Positions 44,629-54,231 of a stretch of 64,000 bases of DNA are shown piece by piece. The position numbers and the translations under genes were made by a program. The notes beneath the pieces are model-generated. The model was not told the origin of the DNA. It did not search any database and worked only from the letters and a program-made list of their open reading frames with translations. This DNA comes from Candidatus Nanoarchaeia archaeon (GTDB lineage: Archaea > Nanobdellota > Nanobdellia > Pacearchaeales > GW2011-AR1). The stretch is taken from the NCBI GenBank assembly GCA_028711165.1, contig JAQTST010000001.1, forward strand, positions 540,558 to 604,557. Direction: 5' to 3'. The first letter of the stretch is position 1, and the number at the start of each line of letters is the position of its first letter.

Positions 44629-46623
44629 TTAATAATTAAACTCTCCAAAAGTATGATTTTTTGGGCCCTGTGTTAATTTCTTTTTTCCTGAACCATCAAC
44701 GTTGACAGAATATATCTGGTAGGTTCCGTCGGCATTAGAACTGAAAAGTATTTTTGAGCCGTCTTTAGAGAAATGCGGTGAGCGTTCAAGATAATTATCA
44801 AAAGTTAATTGCTGAATATTTGTTGAATTGTTATCGTATAAATAAATATCTGCATTTACTAAACTATCTCTAAATGAAGGGCCGCCGTCTATATATTCAC
44901 GTTCATATGTATATGAAGAAAATGTAATTTTATCGCCATTAGGAGAAAATTCCGGATCCATATGTCTAAAGAGATCATTCCCTGTGATTAAAAGAGTTTC
45001 ATTCTTAGATGTAACATTAGTTTTAGCAAGATCTCCGAGATAATATTTTGCATAGACTACCTCATTTCCATCGGGAGAAAAAGAAGGAGAAAATCCTGAA
45101 ATCTGAGTGGCAGTTAATCTTTCTTTATTAGAAAAATTAATATCTGTTATGTACAATTCTATAGCTCCCCATTGAGTAACGTAAACAATTTCATCATTGA
45201 TTGACCATGCAGGGTCAGTAGCCTGAGAACTTCCAACTAATTCAGTGAGTCCAGAGCCATCAAGATTTATTGTGTAGAGTGTGGATATATCAACACCCCC
45301 CTCATTTCTTTCATGTTGTTCAAAAATTATTTTATCTCTGTCGGGGGAAAATCGGGGATAATTTTTTGTAAGAGAACTAGAAGTTATTTCTTGAATATTT
45401 GAACCATCTTCATTCATAACTGCTATCTGTGAATCAATATTTTGTCTAGTAGTATAAGAAACCAGGGGAATTTTAAATGAACCTCTAGCAGGTTTAGTTT
45501 CTTTGTACTGTTCTGCAGGCGTAAGAAGATATATCTCATGTACCCTGTGAACCAAACCTTCCCGATTATTAACTTTCGCAAATTCATATGCTGCTTCTGC
45601 AAGTCCAACGCAATTGAAAGAATATGGACCTTTTACAACTGAACCGGCTGCCAAACCAAAAATAGATCGTATCATAGGTCCCATAGCATAAGGTTGTCCA
45701 ACTTGGTCTTCAACGTAAGCAACAATATCATCCCTTTGACTGAGAGTTAGAGTAAAATCTTTGGGTTCTCTTGCTCCTGCATAAGCATTAAGCCCACTAA
45801 AGTCAGATATAGGATTATAATAAGTAAATTGAACCCCCCAGGGAAGAGCTTCAACAACGTTATATTTCCCCAATTTTTTTACATCCTCTGAAGCTAAACC
45901 TCCAGAATAAATTCTTTCACCGACATAAATTCCAACATGCCCCGGCATCCAGTTGTCTTTTAAATTAGGATTTCCTTCATCCCAAACAGCACCGAGAGAA
46001 TATAATAAATCTCCTCGCTGTGGATTTCCCAAGTCTTCAGGTATTGGGCAATTAAAGCCAGTTATTGTATAATGACTAAAATGATTTATTCCGGCAGTAA
46101 TAATATTATTCTCTGTGTCTGCAGTTAAGATGTTTATCTCTTCCCAGTTTTTGGAAGATTCGCTGTAAGAGTATAATTTTAAATTTGAGTCGTCGGAAAG
46201 TCCGGCGTCATTGAGAGACTCATCGGAATAAGGAATTTGAATTGTTAGTGAATTATTGAAATTAATTCCATCGGGTCCGAAATCAACAGATGTTCCGACA
46301 TAATTTAAACCTGCGGGGAGTGCGGGGGGATTGTTGACTTCACCGACGGAAATTGTTGTATCTGACTGCAAAGCTCCTGCAGGAATTTTTAATTTTGTCC
46401 CGTAAATAAAACTTTCAGGATTAGTTATTTCAATTAGTCCTCCTGTTTCAGAGTCTATTTCTTTAGATTCAACAGAAGTGATTGTGGTTTTATATTCATA
46501 AGATTTCGGGGTATCTTCCTGTTTTTGAAGATTGCATGAAGAAGAAAGTAAAGTAGCGACTAAAGAAAAAGTTTTAATTGCATTAGAAAATTTTTTACTG
46601 AATATTGTTTTTTCTAAACCCAT
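44629..46623 (-). CDS. Putative lipoprotein: ZU5-like domain, NlpC/P60-like papain fold, C-terminal TolB/PD40 propeller
   Basis: LLSSSCNLQ; LKIPAGALQSDTTISVGEV; MPGHVGIYVGERI..SFNCVGLAEAAYE; repeated FSPDG/FSKDGSKILFSSNADGTYQIYSVNVDGS. Confidence 0.75.
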   Translation of the reverse strand: MGLEKTIFSKKFSNAIKTFSLVATLLSSSCNLQKQEDTPKSYEYKTTITSVESKEIDSETGGLIEITNPESFIYGTKLKIPAGALQSDTTISVGEVNNPPALPAGLNYVGTSVDFGPDGINFNNSLTIQIPYSDESLNDAGLSDDSNLKLYSYSESSKNWEEINILTADTENNIITAGINHFSHYTITGFNCPIPEDLGNPQRGDLLYSLGAVWDEGNPNLKDNWMPGHVGIYVGERIYSGGLASEDVKKLGKYNVVEALPWGVQFTYYNPISDFSGLNAYAGAREPKDFTLTLSQRDDIVAYVEDQVGQPYAMGPMIRSIFGLAAGSVVKGPYSFNCVGLAEAAYEFAKVNNREGLVHRVHEIYLLTPAEQYKETKPARGSFKIPLVSYTTRQNIDSQIAVMNEDGSNIQEITSSSLTKNYPRFSPDRDKIIFEQHERNEGGVDISTLYTINLDGSGLTELVGSSQATDPAWSINDEIVYVTQWGAIELYITDINFSNKERLTATQISGFSPSFSPDGNEVVYAKYYLGDLAKTNVTSKNETLLITGNDLFRHMDPEFSPNGDKITFSSYTYEREYIDGGPSFRDSLVNADIYLYDNNSTNIQQLTFDNYLERSPHFSKDGSKILFSSNADGTYQIYSVNVDGSGKKKLTQGPKNHTFGEFNY

Positions 46624-46663
46624 AAAGATTGAATAAAAAAATAATTTATAAATCTATTCCAAC

Positions 46664-47587
46664 CTAACGGTAATATCCGAACGTGTGATTATTAGGGCCC
46701 TGTGTTAATTGCTTTTTCTCTGAACCATCGACGCTGACAGAATATATCTGGTAGGTTCCGTCGGCATTAGAACTGAAAAGTATTTTTGAGCCGTCTTTAG
46801 AGAAATGCGGTGAACGTTCAATAGAGTCGGGGTAAATTATTTTTTCTATGTTGCTTGAATTAACATCATAGACACATATATCTACATCAACAAGTTTTCC
46901 AGAGGAATAAATATAAGAGGCAAATGCAATTTTTTTTCCGTCGGAGGAGAATTCGGGTTCAGCATTTGTTGTGTTGTTATCTCCGAGAACAAGAATTGTT
47001 TTCTCTCGGGAAGCTAGATTTATTTTAACAATGTCCTTATAGGCTGAAGAATAAACTAAGTCATTTCCGTCGGGCGAGAAAGATGGTGTGTACTCCGAAA
47101 TTTGCGTTGTCGTCAATCTTTCCCTGCTGGAAAAATCCAAATCTGCGAGATAAATTAATTTAAGCCCCCACTGAGCAACAAAGGCAATTTTATCCTGACT
47201 TGACCACGAGGGATTTGTAGCTTCAGAACTCCCGACTAATTCAGTAAGTTCAGAGCCATCAAAATTTATTGTGTAAAGTGTGGATATATCAGTTCCATTT
47301 CTCTTATGCAATTCAAAAATTATTTTGTCTCTATCGGGGGAAAGTCTCGGATAATTTTTTTCAGGAGAGTCTGAAGTTATTTCCTGAAAATCTGAACCAT
47401 CTTCATTCATGACAGCGATTTGAGAATTTATTCTTGATGTAGCATATGAAATTAAAGGGATTTTATATTTGGTAGTTGGTTTAGTTGCATCTACAGGACA
47501 AGTAGAAAGAAGAGAAGCAAGAAAAAAAGCAGCAATAATACTCGGGATATTTTTCCCCTTATTAGTAAAATGTTTTTCCAATCCCAT
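46664..47587 (-). CDS. Putative lipoprotein with TolB/PD40 propeller (paralog)
   Basis: LASLLSTCPVDA; repeated FSPDGNDLVYS, FSSDGKKIAFASY, FSKDGSKILFSSNADGTYQIYSVSVDGS. Confidence 0.75.
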   Translation of the reverse strand: MGLEKHFTNKGKNIPSIIAAFFLASLLSTCPVDATKPTTKYKIPLISYATSRINSQIAVMNEDGSDFQEITSDSPEKNYPRLSPDRDKIIFELHKRNGTDISTLYTINFDGSELTELVGSSEATNPSWSSQDKIAFVAQWGLKLIYLADLDFSSRERLTTTQISEYTPSFSPDGNDLVYSSAYKDIVKINLASREKTILVLGDNNTTNAEPEFSSDGKKIAFASYIYSSGKLVDVDICVYDVNSSNIEKIIYPDSIERSPHFSKDGSKILFSSNADGTYQIYSVSVDGSEKKQLTQGPNNHTFGYYR

Positions 47588-47626
47588 TAATATATATAAT
47601 AGAAAGTATATATTAAAATGTTACTA

Positions 47627-48736
47627 TCAGGGTATAATCTCGGGGCCGAAGTATTTTTCATACTCAAAATCAGATTCGGAAATTATCTTCTGCCGAATTA
47701 AATTTTCAATTTCTGATTTTTTATTTTTCAATTCGTCAATCAAATATTTTATTGTCGAGCAGATTAACTCATCTCCTTTTCGGGGCCAGAGTTTTGATTT
47801 GTTCCAGTAGAGGCATCTCCCTCCGCACAAATCAAGATAATCACAATTTGTGCAAGGTTCTGAGACGGAAAATTTTTTCAAATTTTCCGGACTTGAATTT
47901 TTTATATCGCCCGCGTAAAAATCTCTGATGCAATTCATTATCGGGCATACGACAATTTTTCCGCTCTGCGTTATTGCATAACCAGAATGTCCTGCTCCGC
48001 ACCTCAATTTTGTTTTCTCATTTTTCAAAATACTTTCCATTATTCCGAGGAAAGGATACAACTTCAAAACTTTCCCTTTTTTCATTTCTCCAATCCAGTA
48101 ATTAATTAATTTTGAAATTGATTTATTGTATTTTAAAACGAAATCCTGAAATTTATTCTCGTCGAAATCAAACCTGTAAAATCCGGCATCTAATTGCCAG
48201 TGAACAGAATCAAATCCGGAGTTGATTAAAGATAAGACTTGTTCGTAAATATCAGGGAAATCCTGCGAGACAGTCATTCTTGCAATTAGCTCTCCATCGT
48301 AACCAGATTCTTTTATTTTTTTTATATTGCTTACAACTTTATCATAAGTTCCCCTGCCTCTGTTAAAATCAGTTCTCCCCTTATCTCCGTCGAGGGAAAC
48401 TAAAATTTTCCCAATTTGTCTGACATAATCTATCGGAAGTTCATCCAGCAATTTCCCATTTGTCTGCATCCTGAAAGGAACTTTTATCTCATCAATTATT
48501 TTTTTTATTTTTTCAATTTCAAGAAGAGGCTCGCCCCCGTAAAATATCAGAACAGGATTTTTGTCTTTTTCGAGAAATTTTTTCAGATCATTTATTCCGA
48601 CTTCAAATTTTTCAGATTCGGAAAAATCAAATTGAAACTTTTTATCGAGCCCGTTATCGAATTCGCTCATTGATTTTTCGCAACAATATCGGCAGTCTGA
48701 ATTGCAATTTTCAGTGAGTATCAGATGGTAATGCAT
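47627..48736 (-). CDS. Radical SAM/SPASM protein, putative peptide-modifying
   Basis: LILTENCNSDCRYCCEKS; C-terminal CGAG...CPIMNC...CTNCDYLDLCGGRC...C. Confidence 0.82.
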   Translation of the reverse strand: MHYHLILTENCNSDCRYCCEKSMSEFDNGLDKKFQFDFSESEKFEVGINDLKKFLEKDKNPVLIFYGGEPLLEIEKIKKIIDEIKVPFRMQTNGKLLDELPIDYVRQIGKILVSLDGDKGRTDFNRGRGTYDKVVSNIKKIKESGYDGELIARMTVSQDFPDIYEQVLSLINSGFDSVHWQLDAGFYRFDFDENKFQDFVLKYNKSISKLINYWIGEMKKGKVLKLYPFLGIMESILKNEKTKLRCGAGHSGYAITQSGKIVVCPIMNCIRDFYAGDIKNSSPENLKKFSVSEPCTNCDYLDLCGGRCLYWNKSKLWPRKGDELICSTIKYLIDELKNKKSEIENLIRQKIISESDFEYEKYFGPEIIP

Positions 48737-48766
48737 AGAAAAAACGATTTTAATCAGAATTTAAAT

Positions 48767-48952
48767 TTATCCTATAAATAATTTCATAACTATAGAAATC
48801 AGGAAACCAAGAGCGCCGATTATCATAATTCCGACTGCAGAAACTTTCGCGATTTTCAAAAATTCATCTCTTGTTGGTTTTTTCAGAACTGTCCAGACTC
48901 TCCTGCATTTAGCGACAAAAGATTTTATTTTTTCAAATAATTTCAATTTCAT
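48767..48952 (-). CDS. secE: Preprotein translocase subunit SecE/Sss1
   Basis: RRVWTVLKKPTRDEFLKIAKVSAVGIMIIGALGFLISIVMKLFIG. Confidence 0.88.
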   Translation of the reverse strand: MKLKLFEKIKSFVAKCRRVWTVLKKPTRDEFLKIAKVSAVGIMIIGALGFLISIVMKLFIG

Positions 48953-48982
48953 ATGTTAGATAAATAAAAAGGGTTTTTAAGA

Positions 48983-50089
48983 TTATTCAAAGAATTCTAT
49001 CCCAAGTTCTTCTTCAATTTCTTTATGCTTCATGTTATCAATTGAATCGGCAGTTCCGAGAATCTGCGAGCTTTTGACACCAGTAATTACGAGAAGGACT
49101 CTCAGTGATTTTTCCATGTCGTCGGAAATCTGCGCTCCCCAAATTAATTTCGCTTCCGGGCTTAATTTGTTTCCAACAGTTTCAATTATGCTTTTGCATT
49201 CTTCAAGGCTCATGTCAGGACCTCCGACAATATTTACCAAAGCTCCTGTTGCTCCAGAAATGTCGACGTCAAGAAGAGGATTTTGAATTGCTTTCTCGAC
49301 GGATTCGGTTGCTCTCTGTTCGCTGTCAGATTCGCCCATTCCAATTAATGAAACACCGCCGTCAACCATCACAGTTCTGATATCTGCAAAATCAAGATTT
49401 ACTAATCCTGTTGTTGTTACTAACTCAGTAATTCCTTTTACTGCATTTGTAAGAATCTCGTCGGCAATTTTGAAAGCTGTGTGCAGCGGCAATTCAGGAG
49501 CAAGTTCAAGAAGCTTGTCGTTTGGAATTACAATCAAAGTATCGACGACAGACTGCATTCTGTCAAGTCCTTCCATTGCATTTTCAATTCTTTTTTTTCC
49601 TTCAATTGTAAAAGGCAAAGTAATAATCCCAATTGTAAGTGAACCCTGTTTTTTTGCCAAGCCCGCGATAAACGGCGCAGCACCTGTTCCTGTTCCCCCA
49701 CCCATTCCGCAAGTAATGAAAATCATATCTGAATTTGCAATTTTTTTCTTTATTTCTGATTCAGATTCTTTTGCTGCCTGCTCTCCAACTTTTGGATTGC
49801 TTCCTGCACCAAGTCCCTGAGTCAAATCTTTTCCGATAAGAATTTTATGGTCTGTATTTGCATACAATAAATCCTGCGCGTCGGTATTTACAGCAATCAG
49901 CTCTCCTCCTTTAATTCCAATTTCCTTCATTCTGCTGAGAGAATTTCCGCCTGCACCGCCGACACCGATAACTTTTATTTTTGTAGATTGTTTCTGGATT
50001 AATGCTTCTAATTCCTTATCAATTTCCCTGATTTCTTCAGAAACACCAGGCATAGGAACTCCACCTTTTTTATAGATTAAATCAGCCAT
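48983..50089 (-). CDS. ftsZ: Cell division protein FtsZ
   Basis: GVGGAGGNSLSRM; GMGGGTGTGAAP; NTDAQDL. Confidence 0.96.
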   Translation of the reverse strand: MADLIYKKGGVPMPGVSEEIREIDKELEALIQKQSTKIKVIGVGGAGGNSLSRMKEIGIKGGELIAVNTDAQDLLYANTDHKILIGKDLTQGLGAGSNPKVGEQAAKESESEIKKKIANSDMIFITCGMGGGTGTGAAPFIAGLAKKQGSLTIGIITLPFTIEGKKRIENAMEGLDRMQSVVDTLIVIPNDKLLELAPELPLHTAFKIADEILTNAVKGITELVTTTGLVNLDFADIRTVMVDGGVSLIGMGESDSEQRATESVEKAIQNPLLDVDISGATGALVNIVGGPDMSLEECKSIIETVGNKLSPEAKLIWGAQISDDMEKSLRVLLVITGVKSSQILGTADSIDNMKHKEIEEELGIEFFE

Positions 50090-50180
50090 GCGACGACACC
50101 TCCGGTTTCTTTCGCTTAATCTTCCCGCTAAATTTGTGCATTGTCATGCAATTAAAAAAATGAATGGGGATTTATAAGAA

Positions 50181-50825
50181 TTATTGTGTTTTTGGAGGAT
50201 TCTCTATTTCCTTAACTTCCAACTCCATCCCGATTATGTCCTTGAATTTTTCTTTAAACATTTCAACAAACTGCGACATTGTTTTTTCAACTTCAATTGT
50301 TACCTTGTTATCTTTAACAGAGAAAGGGAAATCTCTTCGGAATAAGAATGAGATTAGAGATTTTATCTTTTCATTTGTGTCTTCGATTTTTCTCAGAATA
50401 TTAATATTATAAATTACTGTTTTTCCTGCGAGAGGATGGTTGAAATCGACGATTACTCTCCCGCCTGAAACTGTCAGAACTTTTGCGATTCTGCCGTCGA
50501 AGTTGAATACAGCGCCGGGAAATGGATTGATATTTTGCCCTTGGAAAATTTTAGCAGGAACCATCTGAATAAACTGCTGAAGTCTCGGGCCGAAAGCTTT
50601 TTCTGGAACAAGCTCGATTTCATATTTCCCAATTTCTTTTCCAATCAGAAAATCGTCAATTCCTTTCAGAAACATTCCTTCTCCGAGGGAAAAAATTATT
50701 GGTTTGGTATCTGCTTCGGGGTTTAATTTTTCCAAATCTTTTTTAACATTTGAGTCGAAAATTTCTCCGTCTTTTATCTTTCCGGTGAATTCAATTTCAA
50801 TAAAATCCTTTTTCTGCAATGCCAT
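50181..50825 (-). CDS. FKBP-type peptidyl-prolyl isomerase (SlyD-like)
   Basis: DFIEIEFTGKIKDGEIFDSN...LGEGMFLKGIDDFLIG...VDFNHPLAGKTV. Confidence 0.9.
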   Translation of the reverse strand: MALQKKDFIEIEFTGKIKDGEIFDSNVKKDLEKLNPEADTKPIIFSLGEGMFLKGIDDFLIGKEIGKYEIELVPEKAFGPRLQQFIQMVPAKIFQGQNINPFPGAVFNFDGRIAKVLTVSGGRVIVDFNHPLAGKTVIYNINILRKIEDTNEKIKSLISFLFRRDFPFSVKDNKVTIEVEKTMSQFVEMFKEKFKDIIGMELEVKEIENPPKTQ

Positions 50826-50918
50826 AACAGAACATTGGAAAAAGCTTTTTTAAAGTTTATGAATTCAAAAAAATTTATAAATAATAAGAAATAATTCTAG
50901 GTAAACAGGAAGGTTAAA

Positions 50919-51776
50919 ATCAAAACACACGAAAAGAAGGTTGAAGATTTCTATTCGACTGGGCTGGACAGGGAAGATTACAAATATGATATTGGAAAAG
51001 AGAATAATGGGAAATTTCTTTCATTCGGATATTGGAATACCAAGAAAGAAAGCTATCTCGAGGCAGCGAGGAATCTGCTGAATTTTTTTATTGAAAACAG
51101 CGAGGTGAAAAAAGCAGACAGGATTCTGAATGTTTGCTGTGGTTATGGGAGCGAGACATTTGCTTATTATGAAAAATTCAAGCCGAGACTTATAGAAGGA
51201 ATAGACATTACAAAACTGGAAGTTGATTATGCAAATGACAAAGCAAAACAGCTTGGTGTTGACAAGAATGTTGTATTTCACCACGGAGATGCCTGTGTTT
51301 TAAATTTCCCTGAAAATAGTTTTTCACATGTTTTTGGAATTGAGGGGCCTGCGAATTTTAACACGAGAGAAAATTTTTTCAAGGCAGCAGGCAAAGTTTT
51401 GAAGAAAGATGGGGAATTAATTCTTACAGATATAATTCTTGGAGAGAAGTTCAGGCGGGGAAAGAAGTTTCATGAAACATTTTTGGGACTCGCATCAAAG
51501 GGCTGGGTTGTTCCGAAAGCAAACTGGATAAATGAAGAGACTTACAGAAAACAACTGGAAGATGCGGGGATGAAAGTTGTTCTTCTGAAAAAAATAGGAG
51601 ACAAAGTTTTCCCAGGATATGCTAATTATTGTTCAAGAATGAAAACTCTGAAAGAATCAAAAAAAGAGAGGGGACTTCCTGCGGCGATTGGTTTTGTTCT
51701 GATTTCGAGAGCGCTGGGCTATCTTTACAGGAAAAGATGGATTGAATATATTTACGTCAAGGCAAAAAAGTTTTGA
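50919..51776 (+). CDS. Class I SAM-dependent methyltransferase (start codon unresolved)
   Basis: Open frame from TAG at 50898-50900; LSFGYWNTKKESYLEAARNLLNFF..ADRILNVCCGYGSETF; first standard start is GTG at 51105. Confidence 0.75.
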   Translation: MKTHEKKVEDFYSTGLDREDYKYDIGKENNGKFLSFGYWNTKKESYLEAARNLLNFFIENSEVKKADRILNVCCGYGSETFAYYEKFKPRLIEGIDITKLEVDYANDKAKQLGVDKNVVFHHGDACVLNFPENSFSHVFGIEGPANFNTRENFFKAAGKVLKKDGELILTDIILGEKFRRGKKFHETFLGLASKGWVVPKANWINEETYRKQLEDAGMKVVLLKKIGDKVFPGYANYCSRMKTLKESKKERGLPAAIGFVLISRALGYLYRKRWIEYIYVKAKKF

Positions 51777-51810
51777 AAATATTTATAAATATACTTTTTT
51801 TGGATAGGTT

Positions 51811-52197
51811 ATGGTTTTAAAAATAATTGATGCGACTGAGGCGAAAGTCGGCACTAATGTTCTGGTTGATGGTGAGCCTTGCACTGTAAAAAAAATGGAT
51901 ATAAGCAAGACAGGAAAACACGGGCATGCAAAATGCCGTATAGAAGCTGTTGGGATAATAAGCGGGAACAAAAAAGTTTTCGTTGTTCCTGGACACGAGA
52001 GGCTTGAAGTTCCTTTGGTTGACAAAAGAAAAGGACAAGTTTTGTCGATAGGAGACAAGGTGAGTGTAATGGATTTGGAAAATTTCGAGACATTGGAAGT
52101 CGCCTGCCCTGATGAAGTCAAATCAGAACTTGAGATTAATTCAACTGTAGAATACTGGGATATTGAGGGGACAAAAGTAATTAAACGTAAATTGTAA
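51811..52197 (+). CDS. eif5a: Translation initiation factor aIF5A
   Basis: CTVKKMDISKTGKHGHAKCRIEAVGI (hypusination loop). Confidence 0.95.
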   Translation: MVLKIIDATEAKVGTNVLVDGEPCTVKKMDISKTGKHGHAKCRIEAVGIISGNKKVFVVPGHERLEVPLVDKRKGQVLSIGDKVSVMDLENFETLEVACPDEVKSELEINSTVEYWDIEGTKVIKRKL

Positions 52198-52206
52198 TAA
52201 TATATA

Positions 52207-52368
52207 ATGGCAAAAATCGCGGAAGCAACAAACAGATTGTTCAAGAATGTTTTTGTATGCAAGAGCTGTCATGCAAAGATAAAGGCTAGTTCTGACAAGA
52301 TACTTAAGGGAAAAGTAAAATGCAGAAAGTGCAAGAAGAATGCATTCAGGCCCCTTAGGAAAAAATAG
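52207..52368 (+). CDS. rpl40e: 50S ribosomal protein L40e
   Basis: Read directly: MAKIAEATNRLFKNVFVCKSCHAKIKASSDKILKGKVKCRKCKKNAFRPLRKK. Confidence 0.9.
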   Translation: MAKIAEATNRLFKNVFVCKSCHAKIKASSDKILKGKVKCRKCKKNAFRPLRKK

Positions 52369-52377
52369 GTTGGTGAA

Positions 52378-53796
52378 ATGAATTTTACATTATATGATAT
52401 TATACTATTAGCAATCTTTTTAGTTTTTACTTCTGTTTTTCTGTACAGGAAAAGAAAAAATATCAAAAAAGAAGGGCTTTTACTTTTGTATAAAACCAGC
52501 GTCGGAATAAAGATAATAAACAAGATAGGGAACAAGTATCAGAAATTATTAACTCTCTTAGGTTATGTCTCGATTGTGATTGGATTTTTGCTGATGGCAG
52601 GAGTAATTTATTTCTTCGGCAAGATAATTTTTATCTATATTTTTCAGGCAGACGTAGTCCAGGCAATAAAAGTTCCTCCGATAATGCCGTTGATTCCTTA
52701 TCTTCCGCAGATTTTCAAACTTAATTTTTTGCCGCCGTTTTATTTTATTTACTGGATAATAATTCTCGCTGTCGTCGCTATAAGCCACGAGTTTGCACAC
52801 GGAATTTTCGCAGCGCACAAAAAAGTCAAAATAAAAAGCACTGGCTTTGGTTTCTTCCCTTTTTTCTTTCCTGTATTTTTAGCAGCATTTGTAGAACTCG
52901 ACGAGAAAAAAATGCAAAAGAAAAAAATTTCAGAACAGATGGCAGTTTTATCCGCAGGGACTTTTGCAAATATACTTATAGCAGTTTTAGTTTTTGGAAT
53001 TTTAGCATTATTTTTCTCTCTGGCATTTGCTCCATCGGGAGTTGTGTTTAATACTTACACCTATTCAATCGTCGGTGTTGCTTCAATTACTTCAATAAAT
53101 AACCTTACAGTAGAAAATGCAACATATTCTGAGATAAAAAATCTGATGGGAGACGGGATGAATGAAGTAGTTGCCGACGGGGAAAAATATGTCACGACAA
53201 AAAGTTTTCTGGAGAAACAAAGTGGGGGAGACTACGTCACATTATATGAAGATGCTCCTGCAGTTAGGGCAAATCTCAGCAATGTAATAGTCAAAATAAA
53301 TGGGGTTGGAATCGACAGCATTGAAAAACTTGAAGAAGAATTGTTCAAGCATTCTCCGGGGGAGAAAATAACAATCACAACACTGGAAGGAGATGCTTTC
53401 AGAGATTATGAAATTGTTTTGGGAAAAAATCCTGAAAATGAGAAGCCTTATCTGGGGATTGGATTTTTGAATCAGAAACAGAAGCCAGGAATTTTGGGGA
53501 ACATAGTTAATTTTCTTTCTTTCAAAGAACCAAATATATATTATGAACCTAATTTTGAAGCCAGCGAATTTATTTACAATTTATTATGGTGGCTTGCTCT
53601 TATAAGTTTCAGCGTCGCATTAGTTAACATGCTTCCTGTAGGAATTTTCGACGGCGGGAGATTTTTCTATCTTGCAATTTTGGGGTTAACCAAAAGCGAG
53701 AAAATCGCAAAAAGATTATTCACATTTTTAACTTACCTTTTCATTGCATTAGTCGTAGTGATGATGGTTTTCTGGGGTTTGAGTTTTTTCAAGTAA
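52378..53796 (+). CDS. M50/site-2 protease family metalloprotease with PDZ-like insert
   Basis: AISHEFAHGIFAA (HExxH) and VNMLPVGIFDGGRFFY. Confidence 0.88.
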   Translation: MNFTLYDIILLAIFLVFTSVFLYRKRKNIKKEGLLLLYKTSVGIKIINKIGNKYQKLLTLLGYVSIVIGFLLMAGVIYFFGKIIFIYIFQADVVQAIKVPPIMPLIPYLPQIFKLNFLPPFYFIYWIIILAVVAISHEFAHGIFAAHKKVKIKSTGFGFFPFFFPVFLAAFVELDEKKMQKKKISEQMAVLSAGTFANILIAVLVFGILALFFSLAFAPSGVVFNTYTYSIVGVASITSINNLTVENATYSEIKNLMGDGMNEVVADGEKYVTTKSFLEKQSGGDYVTLYEDAPAVRANLSNVIVKINGVGIDSIEKLEEELFKHSPGEKITITTLEGDAFRDYEIVLGKNPENEKPYLGIGFLNQKQKPGILGNIVNFLSFKEPNIYYEPNFEASEFIYNLLWWLALISFSVALVNMLPVGIFDGGRFFYLAILGLTKSEKIAKRLFTFLTYLFIALVVVMMVFWGLSFFK

Positions 53797-53815
53797 TTAG
53801 TAAAGAATAGAAGAA

Positions 53816-54181
53816 TTAAAAATCATATTCCTCTAAATCTATTTCAGGAGAAAAGAATTCATTTAGGTGTTTGTTATAATTTTCCCGCTCTTTCTGAACT
53901 AAAGGAGTTAACTGATTGAAAAAGTTTTCAACTTCCTGACCGCCATAATGTTTTACGTCAAGATTGCCATATTTTAATATTAATTCCTCTTTATTAAGAA
54001 TTACATTTAAATCTCCCAGACTATATTGGAATTTGGCTGGAGAAAAATCTTTTGAAGTGACAATGTTTTTTATGACAGATTTATTGTTTAAAGTAGATAA
54101 ACGAATAGCTTCCAGTGAGATAATAGAACAAATTTCAGAAACGGCAACTCCTATTTGTTTAGATATTTCTTCGAGTCCCAT
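53816..54181 (-). CDS. Hypothetical protein
   Basis: 121-aa ORF. Confidence 0.5.
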   Translation of the reverse strand: MGLEEISKQIGVAVSEICSIISLEAIRLSTLNNKSVIKNIVTSKDFSPAKFQYSLGDLNVILNKEELILKYGNLDVKHYGGQEVENFFNQLTPLVQKERENYNKHLNEFFSPEIDLEEYDF

Positions 54182-54231
54182 TAATTTTTTTGATTAAGAG
54201 ATTTTATAAAGATTTATGTAAAATCATAATT

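Noticed and set aside
51783-52262. 159-aa minus-strand ORF
   Set aside because: Antisense to aIF5A, which has a clear hypusine loop.
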